DNA of 64,000 bases from Candidatus Eremiobacterota bacterium (GCA_031082125.1 JAVHLM010000025.1:56711-120710), one strand, 5' to 3'; shown: positions 25,383-35,671, counted from the first letter of the stretch. Numbers and translations are program-made. The notes: generated by a model not told the origin, from the sequence alone.

Positions 25383-26621
25383 TTATGCCTCTTTGAGCGA
25401 CTCCTCAATTATTGAAAGGGCCCTTGCCAGGTCTTCCTCGCTGTGGCGGTAGCAGATGTACCAATGGTGGAAGGGCTGGATGAAGAGGCCCCGGCGGATT
25501 GCGCCCGTGTAGAACTTTGTCCTGCGTTCCTTGTAGAGGTTCTCGTCATCGCGGTCAAAGGTGATGAAGGGCATGGGGGGGATTCCCGAGACTGTCACCC
25601 TGTAGGGGAGCTTCGAGGCCATCTCCCTGAGGCGCGCCAGGAAACGCTCTCCGCGCTCCCATATTTTGTCGCACACTTTTTCACGCTCCAGGATCTCTAT
25701 GCATTTGAGGGCGGCCACCATCTCGAGGCTGTTGGGGAAGAATGTCGAGGAGATGAAGACCTCCTTCTCTGCCATTTTCATTATCTCGCGCTTCCCCACG
25801 ACGGCAGAGATGGGATAGCCGTTCGCCATGGCCTTCCCGAAGACTGCGAGGTCCGGAGTGACGCCATAGCGCTTCTGGGCGCCCCCGATGCTGAGCCTGA
25901 AGCCTGTTCTTATCTCATCAAAGACAAGGACCACACCGTAGGCCGTGGCAAGCTCCCGTACCTCCTCGAGGAACCCCGGCTTCGGAGCCTCGACGGGCGC
26001 ATTGAGAGGATGGCCCACAGGCGTGATGATGACGCAGGCCACGCTCCCTTTGTGCTCCTCAAGAAGCTTTTTGAGGCCTTCTGCATCGTTATAGTGAAAC
26101 TCATGGACATCCTCGTAGACCTTTTTCGGCACCCCGCCATGGACTTCCACGCACCAGTCGTGCCAGCCGTGATAGCCGCAGCGGATGATCAGGTCGCGGC
26201 CCGTATAGCCGCGGGCGATGCGCACGGCGCATGAAGTGGCATCAGATCCGGTCTTGACAAGGATCCCCATTTCCGCGCAGGGGACAAGCTCACGGAGGCG
26301 CCTGAGCAGCCTGTTCTGCCACTCCTGGACAAGGGAAAAACAGAAGCCGCGCTTCATCTGCTCCATGACGGCCTCGTTTATCTCGGGCTCCACGTAGCCG
26401 AGGATGATGGGGCCGTAAGCGCAGAGCATGTCGATGTACTCGTTTCCATCGACATCGATGATGGAGCCTCCCCTTCCCTCGCGGATAAAGACGGGATATT
26501 CACCGGGGACGAAATTGTAGGGCCTCCTGATGCCCATCATTCCGCCGGGGCTCAAGTCCCTGGCCTCTTCGTAGAGCTCCATGGAGCGGGTGAGATTCAG
26601 TTTTTCCGCCTGTTTCTGCAT
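25383..26621 (-). CDS. Class III PLP aminotransferase, candidate 3-aminobutyryl-CoA aminotransferase (Kat)
   Basis: 412 aa of the glutamate-1-semialdehyde aminomutase-like fold. D235 (VFDEIRTGFR) binds the pyridine nitrogen, and K263 (FGKAMANGYP) forms the Schiff base. GSDATSCAVRIARGYTGRD is the PLP phosphate region. It lacks the hemL context. In Candidatus Cloacamonas, Kat of lysine fermentation belongs to this subfamily and replaces the ammonia lyase Kal. Since kamDE-kce is 4 kb away and makes 3-aminobutyryl-CoA, Kat is a reasonable call. AAAGGAGG precedes the start. A TTGACG/TATAAT promoter with a palindrome lies upstream. Aminotransferase certain; substrate inferred. Confidence 0.8.
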   Translation of the reverse strand: MQKQAEKLNLTRSMELYEEARDLSPGGMMGIRRPYNFVPGEYPVFIREGRGGSIIDVDGNEYIDMLCAYGPIILGYVEPEINEAVMEQMKRGFCFSLVQEWQNRLLRRLRELVPCAEMGILVKTGSDATSCAVRIARGYTGRDLIIRCGYHGWHDWCVEVHGGVPKKVYEDVHEFHYNDAEGLKKLLEEHKGSVACVIITPVGHPLNAPVEAPKPGFLEEVRELATAYGVVLVFDEIRTGFRLSIGGAQKRYGVTPDLAVFGKAMANGYPISAVVGKREIMKMAEKEVFISSTFFPNSLEMVAALKCIEILEREKVCDKIWERGERFLARLREMASKLPYRVTVSGIPPMPFITFDRDDENLYKERRTKFYTGAIRRGLFIQPFHHWYICYRHSEEDLARALSIIEESLKEA

Positions 26622-26696
26622 ATAAGCCTCCTTTATCTGAATAATTCATTTTCTTCTCGATCCCCCCGGCCTTCCGTAAGCCGGCAGCATTTAAAA

Positions 26697-26741
26697 AGGC
26701 AGCGCTGCCTGCATTATACTGCTCATTGCGGCCCGCGTCAA
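26697..26741 (-). promoter_or_regulatory. Promoter of the aminotransferase gene with a palindrome at the start site
   Basis: On the minus strand, TTGACG (26741-26736) and TATAAT (26718-26713) are 17 bases apart. The perfect 14-base palindrome AGGCAGCGCTGCCT (26697-26710) covers the expected start site and is followed by five T in the RNA direction. It could be an operator or, as RNA, a short hairpin. The leader is about 85 bases. Confidence 0.65.
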
Positions 26742-26764
26742 GACCGCCGGCAGCAGAAGGCAGG

Positions 26765-27268
26765 CTAGGTGGCCCGCCCTGCCGCCCCGAATCTGTAGCC
26801 TGACAGGAAAGCTCTGGCCCGCTCGGTGTAACGATAGGCCTTGAGAAGCTCCCAGAATCTTCTGGAGTGATCAGGATAAATAAGATGGGCAAGCTCGTGG
26901 AGCACCACGTAGGAGAGGACCCAGCGGGGAAAATTCCTCACCCTCCGGGAAATCCTTATATGGCCCGACCGGTACGAGCAGCTCCCGAAAATGGTTTTCT
27001 GCCTTGAGGAATATACAAGCGAGCGGGGCCGGGCCTTCCCCCCCAGGTACCGCTGATTCATCTCGGAGGCGAGTAAATCAAGCTTGCGCTGCTCCCGCTC
27101 CTCGAGCTCCTTCTGCTTTCCCTCCAGGCGCGCGCGCATCCGCTCCACCCAGATGCTCTCTTCCTTCTTGGTGAGCGTTGCAGGGATCTGCAGCACAAGC
27201 CTGTTGTCAATGATGCGCGCCGATATGGTCTTCCTGCGCCGGGCGCTCCTTTTCACTTCAACCTTCAT
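26765..27268 (-). CDS. YgjP/SprT-like metallopeptidase (DUF45)
   Basis: 167 aa. The zinc site HELAHLIYPDHSRRFWELL gives HExxH plus a downstream His, as in YgjP-type proteins. The N-terminal half is basic with strands (MKVEVKRSARRRKTISARI). Cytoplasmic. The physiological substrate of this family is not known to me. AAGGAGAAGCA precedes the ATG at 27268; the ATG at 27298 lacks this. No operon partner is evident. Confidence 0.85.
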   Translation of the reverse strand: MKVEVKRSARRRKTISARIIDNRLVLQIPATLTKKEESIWVERMRARLEGKQKELEEREQRKLDLLASEMNQRYLGGKARPRSLVYSSRQKTIFGSCSYRSGHIRISRRVRNFPRWVLSYVVLHELAHLIYPDHSRRFWELLKAYRYTERARAFLSGYRFGAAGRAT

Positions 27269-27507
27269 TGCTTCTCCTTGAATATGCTTTATCAGCAATG
27301 CTCATAGAAGGCTCGGGGCTCGAGATCCTTTACCTTCACCCGTTTTTTTCTCACCAGATACCGCCTGATCTTAAAGGCGCTCATATTATGGAGTGTTACC
27401 TTGCAGCAGGCGTTTTTCCTGCATTTTGGAAAACGGGCCTTTCATAAGAAGGACTGGGAGAAAATAAAAAGAAGTTCTCTCGCGATCATCTCTCTCTGGA
27501 GGTACCC

Positions 27508-28206
27508 ATGAGCATTCATATGGCGGCAAAGATGGGCGATATAGCCCCGGCAGTGCTGCTCCCCGGCGATCCACTCAGGGCAAGATACATTGCCGAGCAT
27601 TTCCTGGAAAACGCGGTGTGTTACAATGAGATACGCTCCATGCTGGGCTACACCGGCGCTTATAAGGGGAAGCGTGTTTCCGTGCAGGGCACCGGCATGG
27701 GTATTCCCTCTCTCGCCATCTACGTGGAGGAGCTCCTGCGCGATTATGGGTGCCGGACCCTTATCAGGGTGGGCTCCTGCGGGACAATTCAGGAAGGCAT
27801 TCATATCAGGGATATCATCCTGGTCATGGGAGCCTCGACAGACTCGCAGATCAACAAGATCACCTTCAAGGGGCAGGACTATGCGGCGACGGCGGACTTT
27901 GAGCTGCTGAAAAGGGCCCATGACTATGCCGCAGGTCGCGGGATACCGGTGAAAGTCGGGAACGTGATGAGCACCGACACCTTTTATAACCAGGACAAGG
28001 ACTTTTACGAAGTATGGAGAAAGCACGGCATCCTTGCCTATGAGATGGAATCTTCAGCCCTTTTCACATTGGCAGCGCGCTATGGCGCCAAAAGCCTCAC
28101 GATCCTCACGGTGAGCGACAGCATCCTGTCAGGCGAGGAAATGACGGCCGAGGAGAGGGAGCGGACCCTGGCTACCATGTGCGAGGTCGCCCTCAACACC
28201 GTGTAG
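27508..28206 (+). CDS. deoD: Purine-nucleoside phosphorylase DeoD
   Basis: 232 aa, the usual size of hexameric Deo[16 protein letters not shown] at the N-terminus, [19 protein letters not shown] (phosphate site), [11 protein letters not shown] (ribose contact) and TVSDS (catalytic Asp) are all present. It splits purine nucleosides with phosphate into base plus ribose-1-phosphate in the cytoplasm. TGGAGGTACCC precedes the ATG. Single-gene unit. Confidence 0.95.
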   Translation: MSIHMAAKMGDIAPAVLLPGDPLRARYIAEHFLENAVCYNEIRSMLGYTGAYKGKRVSVQGTGMGIPSLAIYVEELLRDYGCRTLIRVGSCGTIQEGIHIRDIILVMGASTDSQINKITFKGQDYAATADFELLKRAHDYAAGRGIPVKVGNVMSTDTFYNQDKDFYEVWRKHGILAYEMESSALFTLAARYGAKSLTILTVSDSILSGEEMTAEERERTLATMCEVALNTV

Positions 28207-28220
28207 GCTGCGGAGCCTGC

Positions 28221-28637
28221 TTACCTGTCAAAGAAGAGAAGATATACTGCCATAAGGTATTTCACGTCGAAAATACCTGAATAATCGTTGAAGCTCATAT
28301 AAAGCTTTCCATTCTTTTTTACCCTGCCTTCATCGGTCACCACGTAGAGCACAGTGCCGTCGGCTTTTTTCACCTGGTACCCGTCAACATACCCTATGGC
28401 GATATTTTTTTTCTTGAGGTATACGCCGTCATAGCGGCCGACTACCGCACCCTTCTTCTTTATGTACACGCCGTCAAAAGTCCCCAGGTCCTTTCCGCCC
28501 TTCCTGAAAGTGATTCCCTCGAGGGTGGCCACGGTCTTTCCGCCTTTTCTGATAGTGCACAGGGCCTGAGCCTCCCGGGAGAGGCCCGCAAGAATAAGGA
28601 CCCCAAGGAATAACATTACTATGAAACGCCTGTTCAT
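28221..28637 (-). CDS. Exported protein with short beta repeats, 138 aa
   Basis: Signal peptide about 1-26 (MNRRFIVMLFLGVLILAGL then SREAQA). The mature part has at least four imperfect repeats of about 18 residues: IRKGGKTVATLEG, FRKGGKDLGTFDG, IKKKGAVVGRYDG, LKKKNIAIGYVDG. Each looks like a beta-hairpin, as in small beta-solenoid or WG/MORN-type sheets. Function unknown. The ATG at 28637 was preferred to the GTG at 28649. It is convergent with deoD. Confidence 0.65.
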   Translation of the reverse strand: MNRRFIVMLFLGVLILAGLSREAQALCTIRKGGKTVATLEGITFRKGGKDLGTFDGVYIKKKGAVVGRYDGVYLKKKNIAIGYVDGYQVKKADGTVLYVVTDEGRVKKNGKLYMSFNDYSGIFDVKYLMAVYLLFFDR

Positions 28638-28754
28638 AGGCTTTGGCACCTCGCTTCGGACCTACCGGTCCAGAATATGCTGTCATACTATTTTTATCAC
28701 ATATGCACCTAAAAGGCAACTCTCCTGCCCCGGGTTTTTCTCCCGGGTTTTTCA

Positions 28755-28763
28755 TGCTATAAT
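28755..28763 (+). promoter_or_regulatory. Extended -10 promoter of the 28793 gene
   Basis: TGCTATAAT is an extended -10 element; no good -35 is visible. Just upstream, CCCGGGTTTTTCT is repeated in tandem as CCCGGGTTTTTCA, and the two self-complementary CCCGGG copies plus T-runs form a terminator-like structure for plus-strand transcripts. The ATG at 28793 has an AGGAGGTGGAA site. Confidence 0.55.
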
Positions 28764-28792
28764 ATATTCACGGAAAACAGAGGAGGTGGAAA

Positions 28793-29269
28793 ATGATAAA
28801 GCGGTTATTCCTTTTCATCGCCGTATTCATGCTCGTCGCGGCCCTGGGCACACCGCAGCTTCATGCAGGGTGACGGCCGGCGTCAGGAGGTTCATCGGGG
28901 CCCGGTGTTTACTATCCTGCGCAAAAAGACACTTCTGACAAGGTACCACCCGATTCGGTGGTGGAGAGGTATTTCATGTACCTCAGCTACAAGAGCTTTG
29001 ACACGGCCTACGGCACGCTGGCAAAGGCCCTCCAGGCCACCTGCAATTTTGACAGCTTCCAGAAGGCCCATGACCTCGGCCTCACTTACCAGGTGAAAAA
29101 GATGACAAGCAACAAGAAGGACCAGGAGAACGCCGAGGTGAGCGCTGTTGTGGTGGCCACGCCGCAGGACGGCTCGGCGCCGAAGATCCTGGAATACAGG
29201 TTCACCTTGAAAAAGGAGGACAACAAGTGGAGAATCTACTCCTATCTCTTCGACAAGCAGAAGGAGTAG
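28793..29269 (+). pseudogene. Exported NTF2/DUF4878-like protein interrupted by an in-frame TGA
   Basis: The ATG at 28793 follows AGGAGGTGG and an extended -10. It encodes a signal peptide (MIKRLFLFIAVFMLVAAL then GTPQLHAG), then a TGA at 28871-28873, and the same frame continues open (RPASGGSSGPGVYYPAQKD) through a domain ending FDKQKE at 29269. The mature part, VVERYFMYLSYKSFDTAYGT to KWRIYSYLF, looks like an NTF2-like exported domain. A single change of TGA to TGC would give a lipoprotein-like HAGC. Simple explanations are a point mutation or assembly error; readthrough or recoding is possible but unsupported. The downstream part alone has only a GTG at 28958 without a ribosome site. Confidence 0.7.
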
Positions 29270-29279
29270 GAAAGCTGGA

Positions 29280-31493
29280 TTAAGGGGGAGAAAGGACCTC
29301 GCGGATTCTGGCCAGCAGGGTGCTGGGCGCATAAGGTTTCTGGATCAGCATCACTTTCTCTTTCTGCAGGAATTCCAGGTGGAGAGGGCTCGTGGCATAG
29401 CCGCTCGAAAAGAGAAAACGAAGACCAGGCTGCTCCTTATGCAATACTTCGTAGAGGGCTTTTCCCCCCATCTTCGGTATGACCATATCCACTAACGCAA
29501 GGTGAATATCACCCTGGTATTTTTTCGATATTTCCAGAGCCTCAACGCCATCAGCCGCCATCAGGACCCTGTACCCCGCGCCCTCAAGGATATTCGCCGC
29601 CAGTTTCCTCACGGTTTCATAGTCCTCTGCCACGAGAATTGTCTCGGTGCCCCCCCTGGACCTGGCAAATGCCTCTGCCCTTATTGAAGCTTCAGACTTT
29701 TCGGTACTCGGGAGGAATACCTGGAACGTTGTTCCCCTGCCCACTTCGCTTGATACCTGGATTTCACCCTGGTGCTGCTGCACGATCCCATAGACTGTCG
29801 GCAGCCCAAGCCCTGTCCCCTTTCCCGCTTCTTTCGTGGTATAGAAAGGCTCAAAAATACGTCCCTGGGTCTCTTTGTCCATCCCGCAGCCGGTATCAGT
29901 GACCGTTAAAAGGATATACCGGCTCTGTGACGGTAATAAGCGGGGTTCGCCCGCCTCGCTCTTCTTCATCACGTTCTTTGTCTCTATGGTGAGGACCCCG
30001 CCTTCGGGCATGGCATCCCGCGCGTTTACGCAGAGATTGAGAAGTATCTGCTCCATCTGCCCCCTGTCGGCATAGACGTTATCCAGGCTGTCGCCTTCTA
30101 TAAGCCTCACCTCAATGTCTTCACCGATTACGCGCTTTATCATCCTTATCATGTCGCGGACCGCCTCGTTGAGAGCCAGATCTTCCTTCTTCAGTATCTG
30201 GCGGCGGCTGATAGCAAGCAGCTGGCTTGTCAGTGCCGAGGCACGCTCGACGCTCCTGTAAATCTCCTCGGCAAACTCATATGTATCGCTGTATGCCGGC
30301 AGGCGGTTCATGAGCAGGCCGCTGGAAAGGCTCATGACCTGAAGGATGTTGTTCAGGTCGTGGGCCATGCCTCCCGCAAGCCGCCCGACAGCCTCCATTT
30401 TCGAAGCCTGCCTCAACTGGTTTTCAAGGAGGGCGCGCTCTTCCCGCTCCCTCTCATGGGTAAGGCGCACGCTGAGTATCATGGCCAGCACCGTGACGAT
30501 GTTTTCAAGAAGCTGGATATCTTCCCTGCCATAGTCTGTCTCCTTGTTGGCAACAAACAGCAGCCCGATGACCTTTTCCTGGTGCGTCACGGGCATGCTG
30601 ATGTATCTCCTGATTGGGATGTGTCCCTCGGAGATTGGAATGAGCTGGTTTGAGTGGGATGCCTTCCCCTCCTTCACTGACTGTGACCAGAGGCTTTCAC
30701 CCCAGGCATTTCGGGGAATGACTATATTCCTGCTCTTTTCATGGCTGAGATTCAGGAGGGTCCCTGCCATGGAGGGAACAACCAGTGACCCGTTCCTGTC
30801 AATATAACCGAAGATCCCCACTTCACTCTCCATGACTTCCAGGGCGATCTTCAGCACTGCTGCGAATATATCCTCATCGGGGACCGTAAGAAAAGCATCG
30901 GCGATCCTGGCCCTTATCTTCAGTTTTTTCTCGGACTGCTTCAAGGCTTCCTCGATCATCTTCCGCTCAGTGACCTCGAGCTCAAGATGATTCTTGGCAG
31001 ACTCAAGCTGCTTGAGCTTGTCTTCCAGCTTGTGGATGAGCCTCTCGCTGTAATTTTTCAGGTACACCGACTCTTCCAGGTAAGGTTCGGGCGGCAGGGC
31101 ATGGGGTAAGGCCTGCTGCTCCTCAATGACTTCTTCAAGCATGCGCATAAGCACTTCCGGCTCTTCAGGCTTTATGATGAAGCGCGCGGCCCCAAGGCTC
31201 AGTGCGAACTCCTCGTCTTTTGAATCGGTATAGGTGGCCGTGTAGAAAACAAGGGGGATTCTGCAGAGATGCTCGTCGGCTTTGCATTTGCGGCAGAGCG
31301 TGTACCCGTCCATTCCCGGCATCAGGATGTCGGTGATTATTAAATCCGGAGGAGTATCCCGGATGGCATCAAGAGCATTGAGCGCCTCGATGCCATCGGC
31401 CGCCATCACCACCTCATAACCTTTGCCCCTCAAGAGAGCTCCAAGCATGTAACGGTTCTGATCGTTGTCATCTACCACGAGAATCCTTTTCAT
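29280..31493 (-). CDS. Hybrid sensor histidine kinase: REC-GAF-HisKA-HATPase-REC, 737 aa
   Basis: An N-terminal receiver (about 1-125) has phospho-acceptor D55 in LIITDILMPGMDGY. A coiled coil (about 145-190) leads to a GAF domain (about 195-350). HisKA is GGMAHDLNNILQVMS, with the phospho-His, and is of the HDLNN type often found with a C-terminal receiver. HATPase boxes are NLCVNARDAMPEGG, DTGCGMDKE and GTGLGLPTV. A second receiver at the end has LALVDMVIPKMGG. There is no membrane segment, so it is cytoplasmic. It overlaps the single receiver upstream by four bases. Together with 31490 and 31898 it forms a phosphorelay operon; the output is not encoded here. Confidence 0.9.
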   Translation of the reverse strand: MKRILVVDDNDQNRYMLGALLRGKGYEVVMAADGIEALNALDAIRDTPPDLIITDILMPGMDGYTLCRKCKADEHLCRIPLVFYTATYTDSKDEEFALSLGAARFIIKPEEPEVLMRMLEEVIEEQQALPHALPPEPYLEESVYLKNYSERLIHKLEDKLKQLESAKNHLELEVTERKMIEEALKQSEKKLKIRARIADAFLTVPDEDIFAAVLKIALEVMESEVGIFGYIDRNGSLVVPSMAGTLLNLSHEKSRNIVIPRNAWGESLWSQSVKEGKASHSNQLIPISEGHIPIRRYISMPVTHQEKVIGLLFVANKETDYGREDIQLLENIVTVLAMILSVRLTHEREREERALLENQLRQASKMEAVGRLAGGMAHDLNNILQVMSLSSGLLMNRLPAYSDTYEFAEEIYRSVERASALTSQLLAISRRQILKKEDLALNEAVRDMIRMIKRVIGEDIEVRLIEGDSLDNVYADRGQMEQILLNLCVNARDAMPEGGVLTIETKNVMKKSEAGEPRLLPSQSRYILLTVTDTGCGMDKETQGRIFEPFYTTKEAGKGTGLGLPTVYGIVQQHQGEIQVSSEVGRGTTFQVFLPSTEKSEASIRAEAFARSRGGTETILVAEDYETVRKLAANILEGAGYRVLMAADGVEALEISKKYQGDIHLALVDMVIPKMGGKALYEVLHKEQPGLRFLFSSGYATSPLHLEFLQKEKVMLIQKPYAPSTLLARIREVLSPP

Positions 31494-31885
31494 TGCCCCT
31501 TCTGTCCTTTCTGCTCCGCCCCGTGCAGGTATTTCTCGATATCAGCAATGAAAGTGTCGGGGTTGATCGGCTTCTCTACATAGCCGGAGCACCCTGCTTC
31601 GAGTGCGCGCTCCCTGTCTCCCACCATGGCATAGCTGGTAACGGCTACGATAGGGATTTCCGCCAGTGCCGGGTCAGCGCGGAGTGCCTGCGCGACTTCA
31701 TAGCCATCCATGCCGGGCAGCTGGATGTCCAGCAGGATCATGTCCGGAATCACCTGGCTTGCGAGCCTGATTCCCTCATTGCCGTCCCGGGCCTGCACTA
31801 CCTCATATCCGCTCTTCTCAAGGATAAACGTCACCAGGTAAAGGTTCTGCTCGTTATCTTCTATTACCAGTACTTTCTTTTTCAT
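31490..31885 (-). CDS. Single-domain response regulator (DivK/CheY-like)
   Basis: 131 aa, only a receiver: acidic pair in VIEDNEQN, phospho-acceptor Asp in MILLDIQLPGMDGYE, conserved Thr/Ser in VAVTSYAM and Lys in YVEKPIN. No output domain, so it must pass on phosphate or bind a partner. It sits between two histidine kinases, 12 bases after one and overlapping the next by four, fitting a shuttle in a phosphorelay. Confidence 0.92.
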   Translation of the reverse strand: MKKKVLVIEDNEQNLYLVTFILEKSGYEVVQARDGNEGIRLASQVIPDMILLDIQLPGMDGYEVAQALRADPALAEIPIVAVTSYAMVGDRERALEAGCSGYVEKPINPDTFIADIEKYLHGAEQKGQKGQ

Positions 31886-31897
31886 CTTTCGCTCCTG

Positions 31898-34800
31898 TTA
31901 TTTTTCTTGAGAGACGGGGAGAGTGAACGTGAAGACGCTGCCAGCTCCCAACCGGCTCTCGGCCCATATCGCGCCTCCCATCATTTCGACAAGCCTCCTG
32001 CATATGGAAAGGCCCAGGCCGGTGCCTTCGTGGGTGCGGGACAGGCCCGTATCGAGCTGCCGGAAAGTCTGGAAAAGCTTGCCCATGTTCCCTGGCTTGA
32101 TGCCGATTCCGGAGTCCTCAACGCGGGTAACAAGCATTCGGCCTTCAAGGGAGCACTGAACCTTCACGGTTCCCTGTTCAGTGAACTTCAGGGCGTTATT
32201 AACAAGGTTGATGAGAATCTGCTCGAACCTGCGCCGGTCGCCCGTTATCTCGCCCACTTCGGGCGACAGCTCAACCGCAAGGCTCAGATTCTTCTTCTCC
32301 GCCTGCGGTGTCAGGTAATAGACAACTTTCTGGATAATCTCCCTCGTGCTGAAGGGTTTTGCCTCGATCTCCAGCTGGCCTGACTCTATCCTGGAGAGGT
32401 CAAGGATGTCGTTGATAAGGGCCAGCAAGTGGCGGGCGCTGCCATAGACCATATCGAGCTGCCTGGCCTGCTCCTCGTTTAACGGTCCCGAGAGTCCCTG
32501 GATCAGGATGCCCGTGAAGCCGATTATGGAATTGAGAGGCGTGCGAAGCTCATGGGACATGGAGGCCAGAAAAGCCGATTTAAGGCGGTCTGCAGATTCC
32601 GCACGCTCCTTGGCCGAGGCCAGCTCGCTGGTGCGCCTTATTACGCGCTGCTCAAGATCGTCGGCATGATGCTGAAGCCTCTCGTGAAGCATTGCATTCT
32701 GCAGCGCAATGCCTATAGACCCTGCCAGTATTTCAGAGAAGGTTACGCGCTCAGAAAAATCATGTTCCCCGGTGGATGCGAGCCCCATAACGCCGATTAT
32801 CCCCGTTGTGCCCGACAGGGGCAGGGCGGTAAATGAGCGCACTCCTGTCTTCTCTATTGCTTCCCAGTCACAGTGCTCGTCAGGGCAGGCATTACTGCAA
32901 TAAATGGCCTGCTTCCTGCTGAAGGCAAGGCTGCAGAGGCACTCGCCTGCTTTATGAATCAGGGCGTCATAGAGGAGCTTTCCGCTTTCAGGCCCCGTGC
33001 GCTTGAGGGCCAGTGTGCCGCTCTCCTCGATAAAAATCATCACCAGGTCGCAGGCGAAAGCCTGAGCGGCTTCCTCCACAACTGTCTGGAGCACCTGGTC
33101 AAGGGAAAGGCTCGTACTGAACTGACGACCAAGCGTATTAAGGCGCTGCATCTCCCGCATATGGCGCTGCAGATCCTTCATCACCGCCACACGCTCGCTG
33201 ATATCGCGGACAATGGCCTGGAGGAGCAGCTCTCCCCGCAGTTCCATGCAGTTCAGTGTCACTTCAGCCATGAATGGTGTCTTGTCGAAGCGGCAGTGCT
33301 CCCACTCGAAGGACTGCGCCCCTTCCTCATAGGCCTGCTTGATCTTCTCGATGGCTTTCTCCTTAGAAGACCGCCCGTCGGGCTGCAGGGACGGTGAGAA
33401 CTCGAAAGGATGGGCGCCTACGATCTGTTCCCTTGAGCAGCCGAAAACCTTGAGTGCCTGCACATTGCAGTCAATGAAGTGCTCACCTCGCATGAGCAGG
33501 ATCGCATCGCCGGCAGTCTCGAAGAGTGTGCGATACTTGAGCTCATTATCGATCCGTGAATGCTCGACAAGTTTTTGCTCGGTCACGTCCCTGACGGACT
33601 CAATGGCGCCACATCGACGCCCTTCCTGGTCGAACATCGGTCCGGCAACTCCCCAGAGGTGCGCTCCCTGTCCATCTCTCAACCGTGGAATGAAAGACTC
33701 AGCGAAAAGCGTAGTGCCCGTCCGCCTGACATATTTATAAAAGGCCTCAATCTCCTGTGAGGGACAGTCCAGCAGGTCAAGCAATATCGGGCGCCGATCA
33801 CCAAAAAACGGCTCAGCGTAGGCGTAATCTCCGAGACCCAGTATCGCCTGCTTCTTCACGCCCGTAAGCTCCTCGCATGCACGGTTCCATGCAATGACCC
33901 GCTTGTCCTTGTCTATCACAAAGGTGGCATCGGGCAGAAACTCCACAATATTCTCGAATCGCTGCTGCGCCAGTTTCATCTCTGCTTCGGCCCTCTCGCG
34001 CTCGACACGCATCCTCTGGCTGATGATTCCAAAGGTCATATCGCTGGCCAGTTCAGTGAGCAGAGCGACCTCTTCCGAGTCGAAAGCGTCGGGCTCAGCC
34101 GAGTAGATGTTCAATGCGCCGAATGTCTCTCCATCGGCCAGAAGCGGGAGCACCATCGACGACGCATAGCCGCGCTTGAGGGCTTCATCCCGCCATGGGG
34201 CGAACTGCGGATCGGTGAAGATATGCCTGGCTGAGGCAGGCAGGCCGGTGCGTATGGCGGTGCCTGTGGGGCCACAGCCCCGCTCGGTATCGGCCCATGT
34301 GATTCGGAGCGTCTCCAGATATCCCAGTTCGAAACCCGCCTGGGCCACAGGCCGCACCGTCTTCTCCTTGTCGTGTTCTTTGTAGCCCACCCATACCAGT
34401 CGATACCCACCGATGTTCACCACGATGCGGCAGATAGCTTCCAGCAGCCCCTTTTCATCGGTGGATCGCACAAGCGCCTGATTGCACTCATTGAGGGTCC
34501 GCAGTGCGCGGTTCTTCCTGCGCAGTTCCGCCTCTCCCCTCTTGCGCTCCGAGATGTCGTGGAAATATATGGAAATGCCGTCAGGTGAAGGATAGATTAT
34601 ATTTTCAAACCAGCGGTCCCACGGTGCATAGTAATCTTCAAGATGGACGGGATGCTGCTCTGCCATCGCCTTTTCATAGGCGAGCTGGAACGGCTGACCC
34701 ACACCGCTTGGGAACTCAGTCCAGATATGCTTTCCTATCAGGTCATCGGGCCGGCGGCCGAAAAGCTCGCCCGCCCTGGCGTTGACATAGGTATACCGCC

Positions 34801-35431
34801 AGTCCCTGTCGAGCGCGACAAAGGCATCGGTGACCCGCTCAAACACAGATGCCAATAATTGCCTGGCAGCATATACTCCTGCATCAGCCTCCTGCTTCTG
34901 GAGCACAAGTTCTCCGCGTTCCTGCGAGGCCCGCCTGCGTTCAATGATCCCATAGGCGAGATCTTCAGCCACACCGGCCAACAGCCCGGTTTCATCTGCT
35001 TCAAAGGCATCAGGAGCCGTGCTGCACACTGTCAGCACGGCAAAGACTCTCCCCTCCTGCATCAGCGGGAATACTGCCTCAGCCCGATGCTTTCGGTGAG
35101 TGCCCCGGGATATGACAATCTTTCCTGTTCGGAAGGCCGCTCCGGCGGGATCGCTTTTATCACCTTTGCCTGCCCGTGGAATACCGGTGGCGTTGATGGC
35201 GCCGGCCTCAGCAACAGGGCTCACCGAAGCGGCACTACCCCTTTCGGTGACGCCAATCCAGGCCCCGCAGTATCCTCCGCGCTCGACAAGAATATTGCAG
35301 ATTTCGGAGAGCAGCCCGGTCTCACCGGGCACGCGGATCAAAGCCCGGCCGCACTGGATGACCGCCTGCAGAACCCTGCCGGTGTGGCGAAATTTCCTTT
35401 CCGTGTGATTGTCCGCTGGCATATCGGTCAC
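31898..35431 (-). CDS. Multi-sensor histidine kinase (GAF/PAS), 1177 aa
   Basis: Sensor domains in order, by pattern: GAF (about 20-165), PAS (about 190-300), GAF (about 320-490), PAS (about 500-620), PAS (about 635-750), GAF (about 775-920). HisKA follows ([21 protein letters not shown]), then HATPase with [15 protein letters not shown] and GTGLGLS. No membrane helix and no receiver, so it senses inside the cell and probably gives phosphate to the receiver encoded next. The start is a GTG at 35431 with AAAGGAG 10 bases upstream; an ATG four codons in is possible. Its kinase core is closely similar to that of the gene at 35721. Confidence 0.9.
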   Translation of the reverse strand: MTDMPADNHTERKFRHTGRVLQAVIQCGRALIRVPGETGLLSEICNILVERGGYCGAWIGVTERGSAASVSPVAEAGAINATGIPRAGKGDKSDPAGAAFRTGKIVISRGTHRKHRAEAVFPLMQEGRVFAVLTVCSTAPDAFEADETGLLAGVAEDLAYGIIERRRASQERGELVLQKQEADAGVYAARQLLASVFERVTDAFVALDRDWRYTYVNARAGELFGRRPDDLIGKHIWTEFPSGVGQPFQLAYEKAMAEQHPVHLEDYYAPWDRWFENIIYPSPDGISIYFHDISERKRGEAELRRKNRALRTLNECNQALVRSTDEKGLLEAICRIVVNIGGYRLVWVGYKEHDKEKTVRPVAQAGFELGYLETLRITWADTERGCGPTGTAIRTGLPASARHIFTDPQFAPWRDEALKRGYASSMVLPLLADGETFGALNIYSAEPDAFDSEEVALLTELASDMTFGIISQRMRVERERAEAEMKLAQQRFENIVEFLPDATFVIDKDKRVIAWNRACEELTGVKKQAILGLGDYAYAEPFFGDRRPILLDLLDCPSQEIEAFYKYVRRTGTTLFAESFIPRLRDGQGAHLWGVAGPMFDQEGRRCGAIESVRDVTEQKLVEHSRIDNELKYRTLFETAGDAILLMRGEHFIDCNVQALKVFGCSREQIVGAHPFEFSPSLQPDGRSSKEKAIEKIKQAYEEGAQSFEWEHCRFDKTPFMAEVTLNCMELRGELLLQAIVRDISERVAVMKDLQRHMREMQRLNTLGRQFSTSLSLDQVLQTVVEEAAQAFACDLVMIFIEESGTLALKRTGPESGKLLYDALIHKAGECLCSLAFSRKQAIYCSNACPDEHCDWEAIEKTGVRSFTALPLSGTTGIIGVMGLASTGEHDFSERVTFSEILAGSIGIALQNAMLHERLQHHADDLEQRVIRRTSELASAKERAESADRLKSAFLASMSHELRTPLNSIIGFTGILIQGLSGPLNEEQARQLDMVYGSARHLLALINDILDLSRIESGQLEIEAKPFSTREIIQKVVYYLTPQAEKKNLSLAVELSPEVGEITGDRRRFEQILINLVNNALKFTEQGTVKVQCSLEGRMLVTRVEDSGIGIKPGNMGKLFQTFRQLDTGLSRTHEGTGLGLSICRRLVEMMGGAIWAESRLGAGSVFTFTLPVSQEK

Positions 35432-35642
35432 GGTGCTTGAAGCTCCTTTTCCCGGATATGGCTGCCATGAGCATCTATAAAGGTATGAATATCAGGCTTT
35501 CGCCCAAGGCCATGTTTCGAGAATAATGAGCCAAAGGGAAAGGCAGAATTATGTATGATTGCTTTATTTCTTCTGCAGAATATGGCTGAATTCCTTTGCA
35601 GGGTCAGCCCGATACGGGAAATGCTCTCTCATCCTGTTAAAA

Positions 35643-35671
35643 TTGACTTCACCTTTTCATGATGATATACT
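35643..35671 (+). promoter_or_regulatory. Promoter of the PAS histidine kinase gene
   Basis: TTGACT (35643-35648) and TATACT (35666-35671) are 17 bases apart, about 50 bases before the GTG start at 35721. The rest of 35432-35642, between two divergent kinases, shows nothing I can name. Confidence 0.6.

Noticed and set aside
28871..28890. Selenocysteine insertion at the TGA
   Set aside because: The 5-bp hairpin includes the TGA itself and lacks the spacing of a bacterial SECIS; a simple nonsense change explains the data better.
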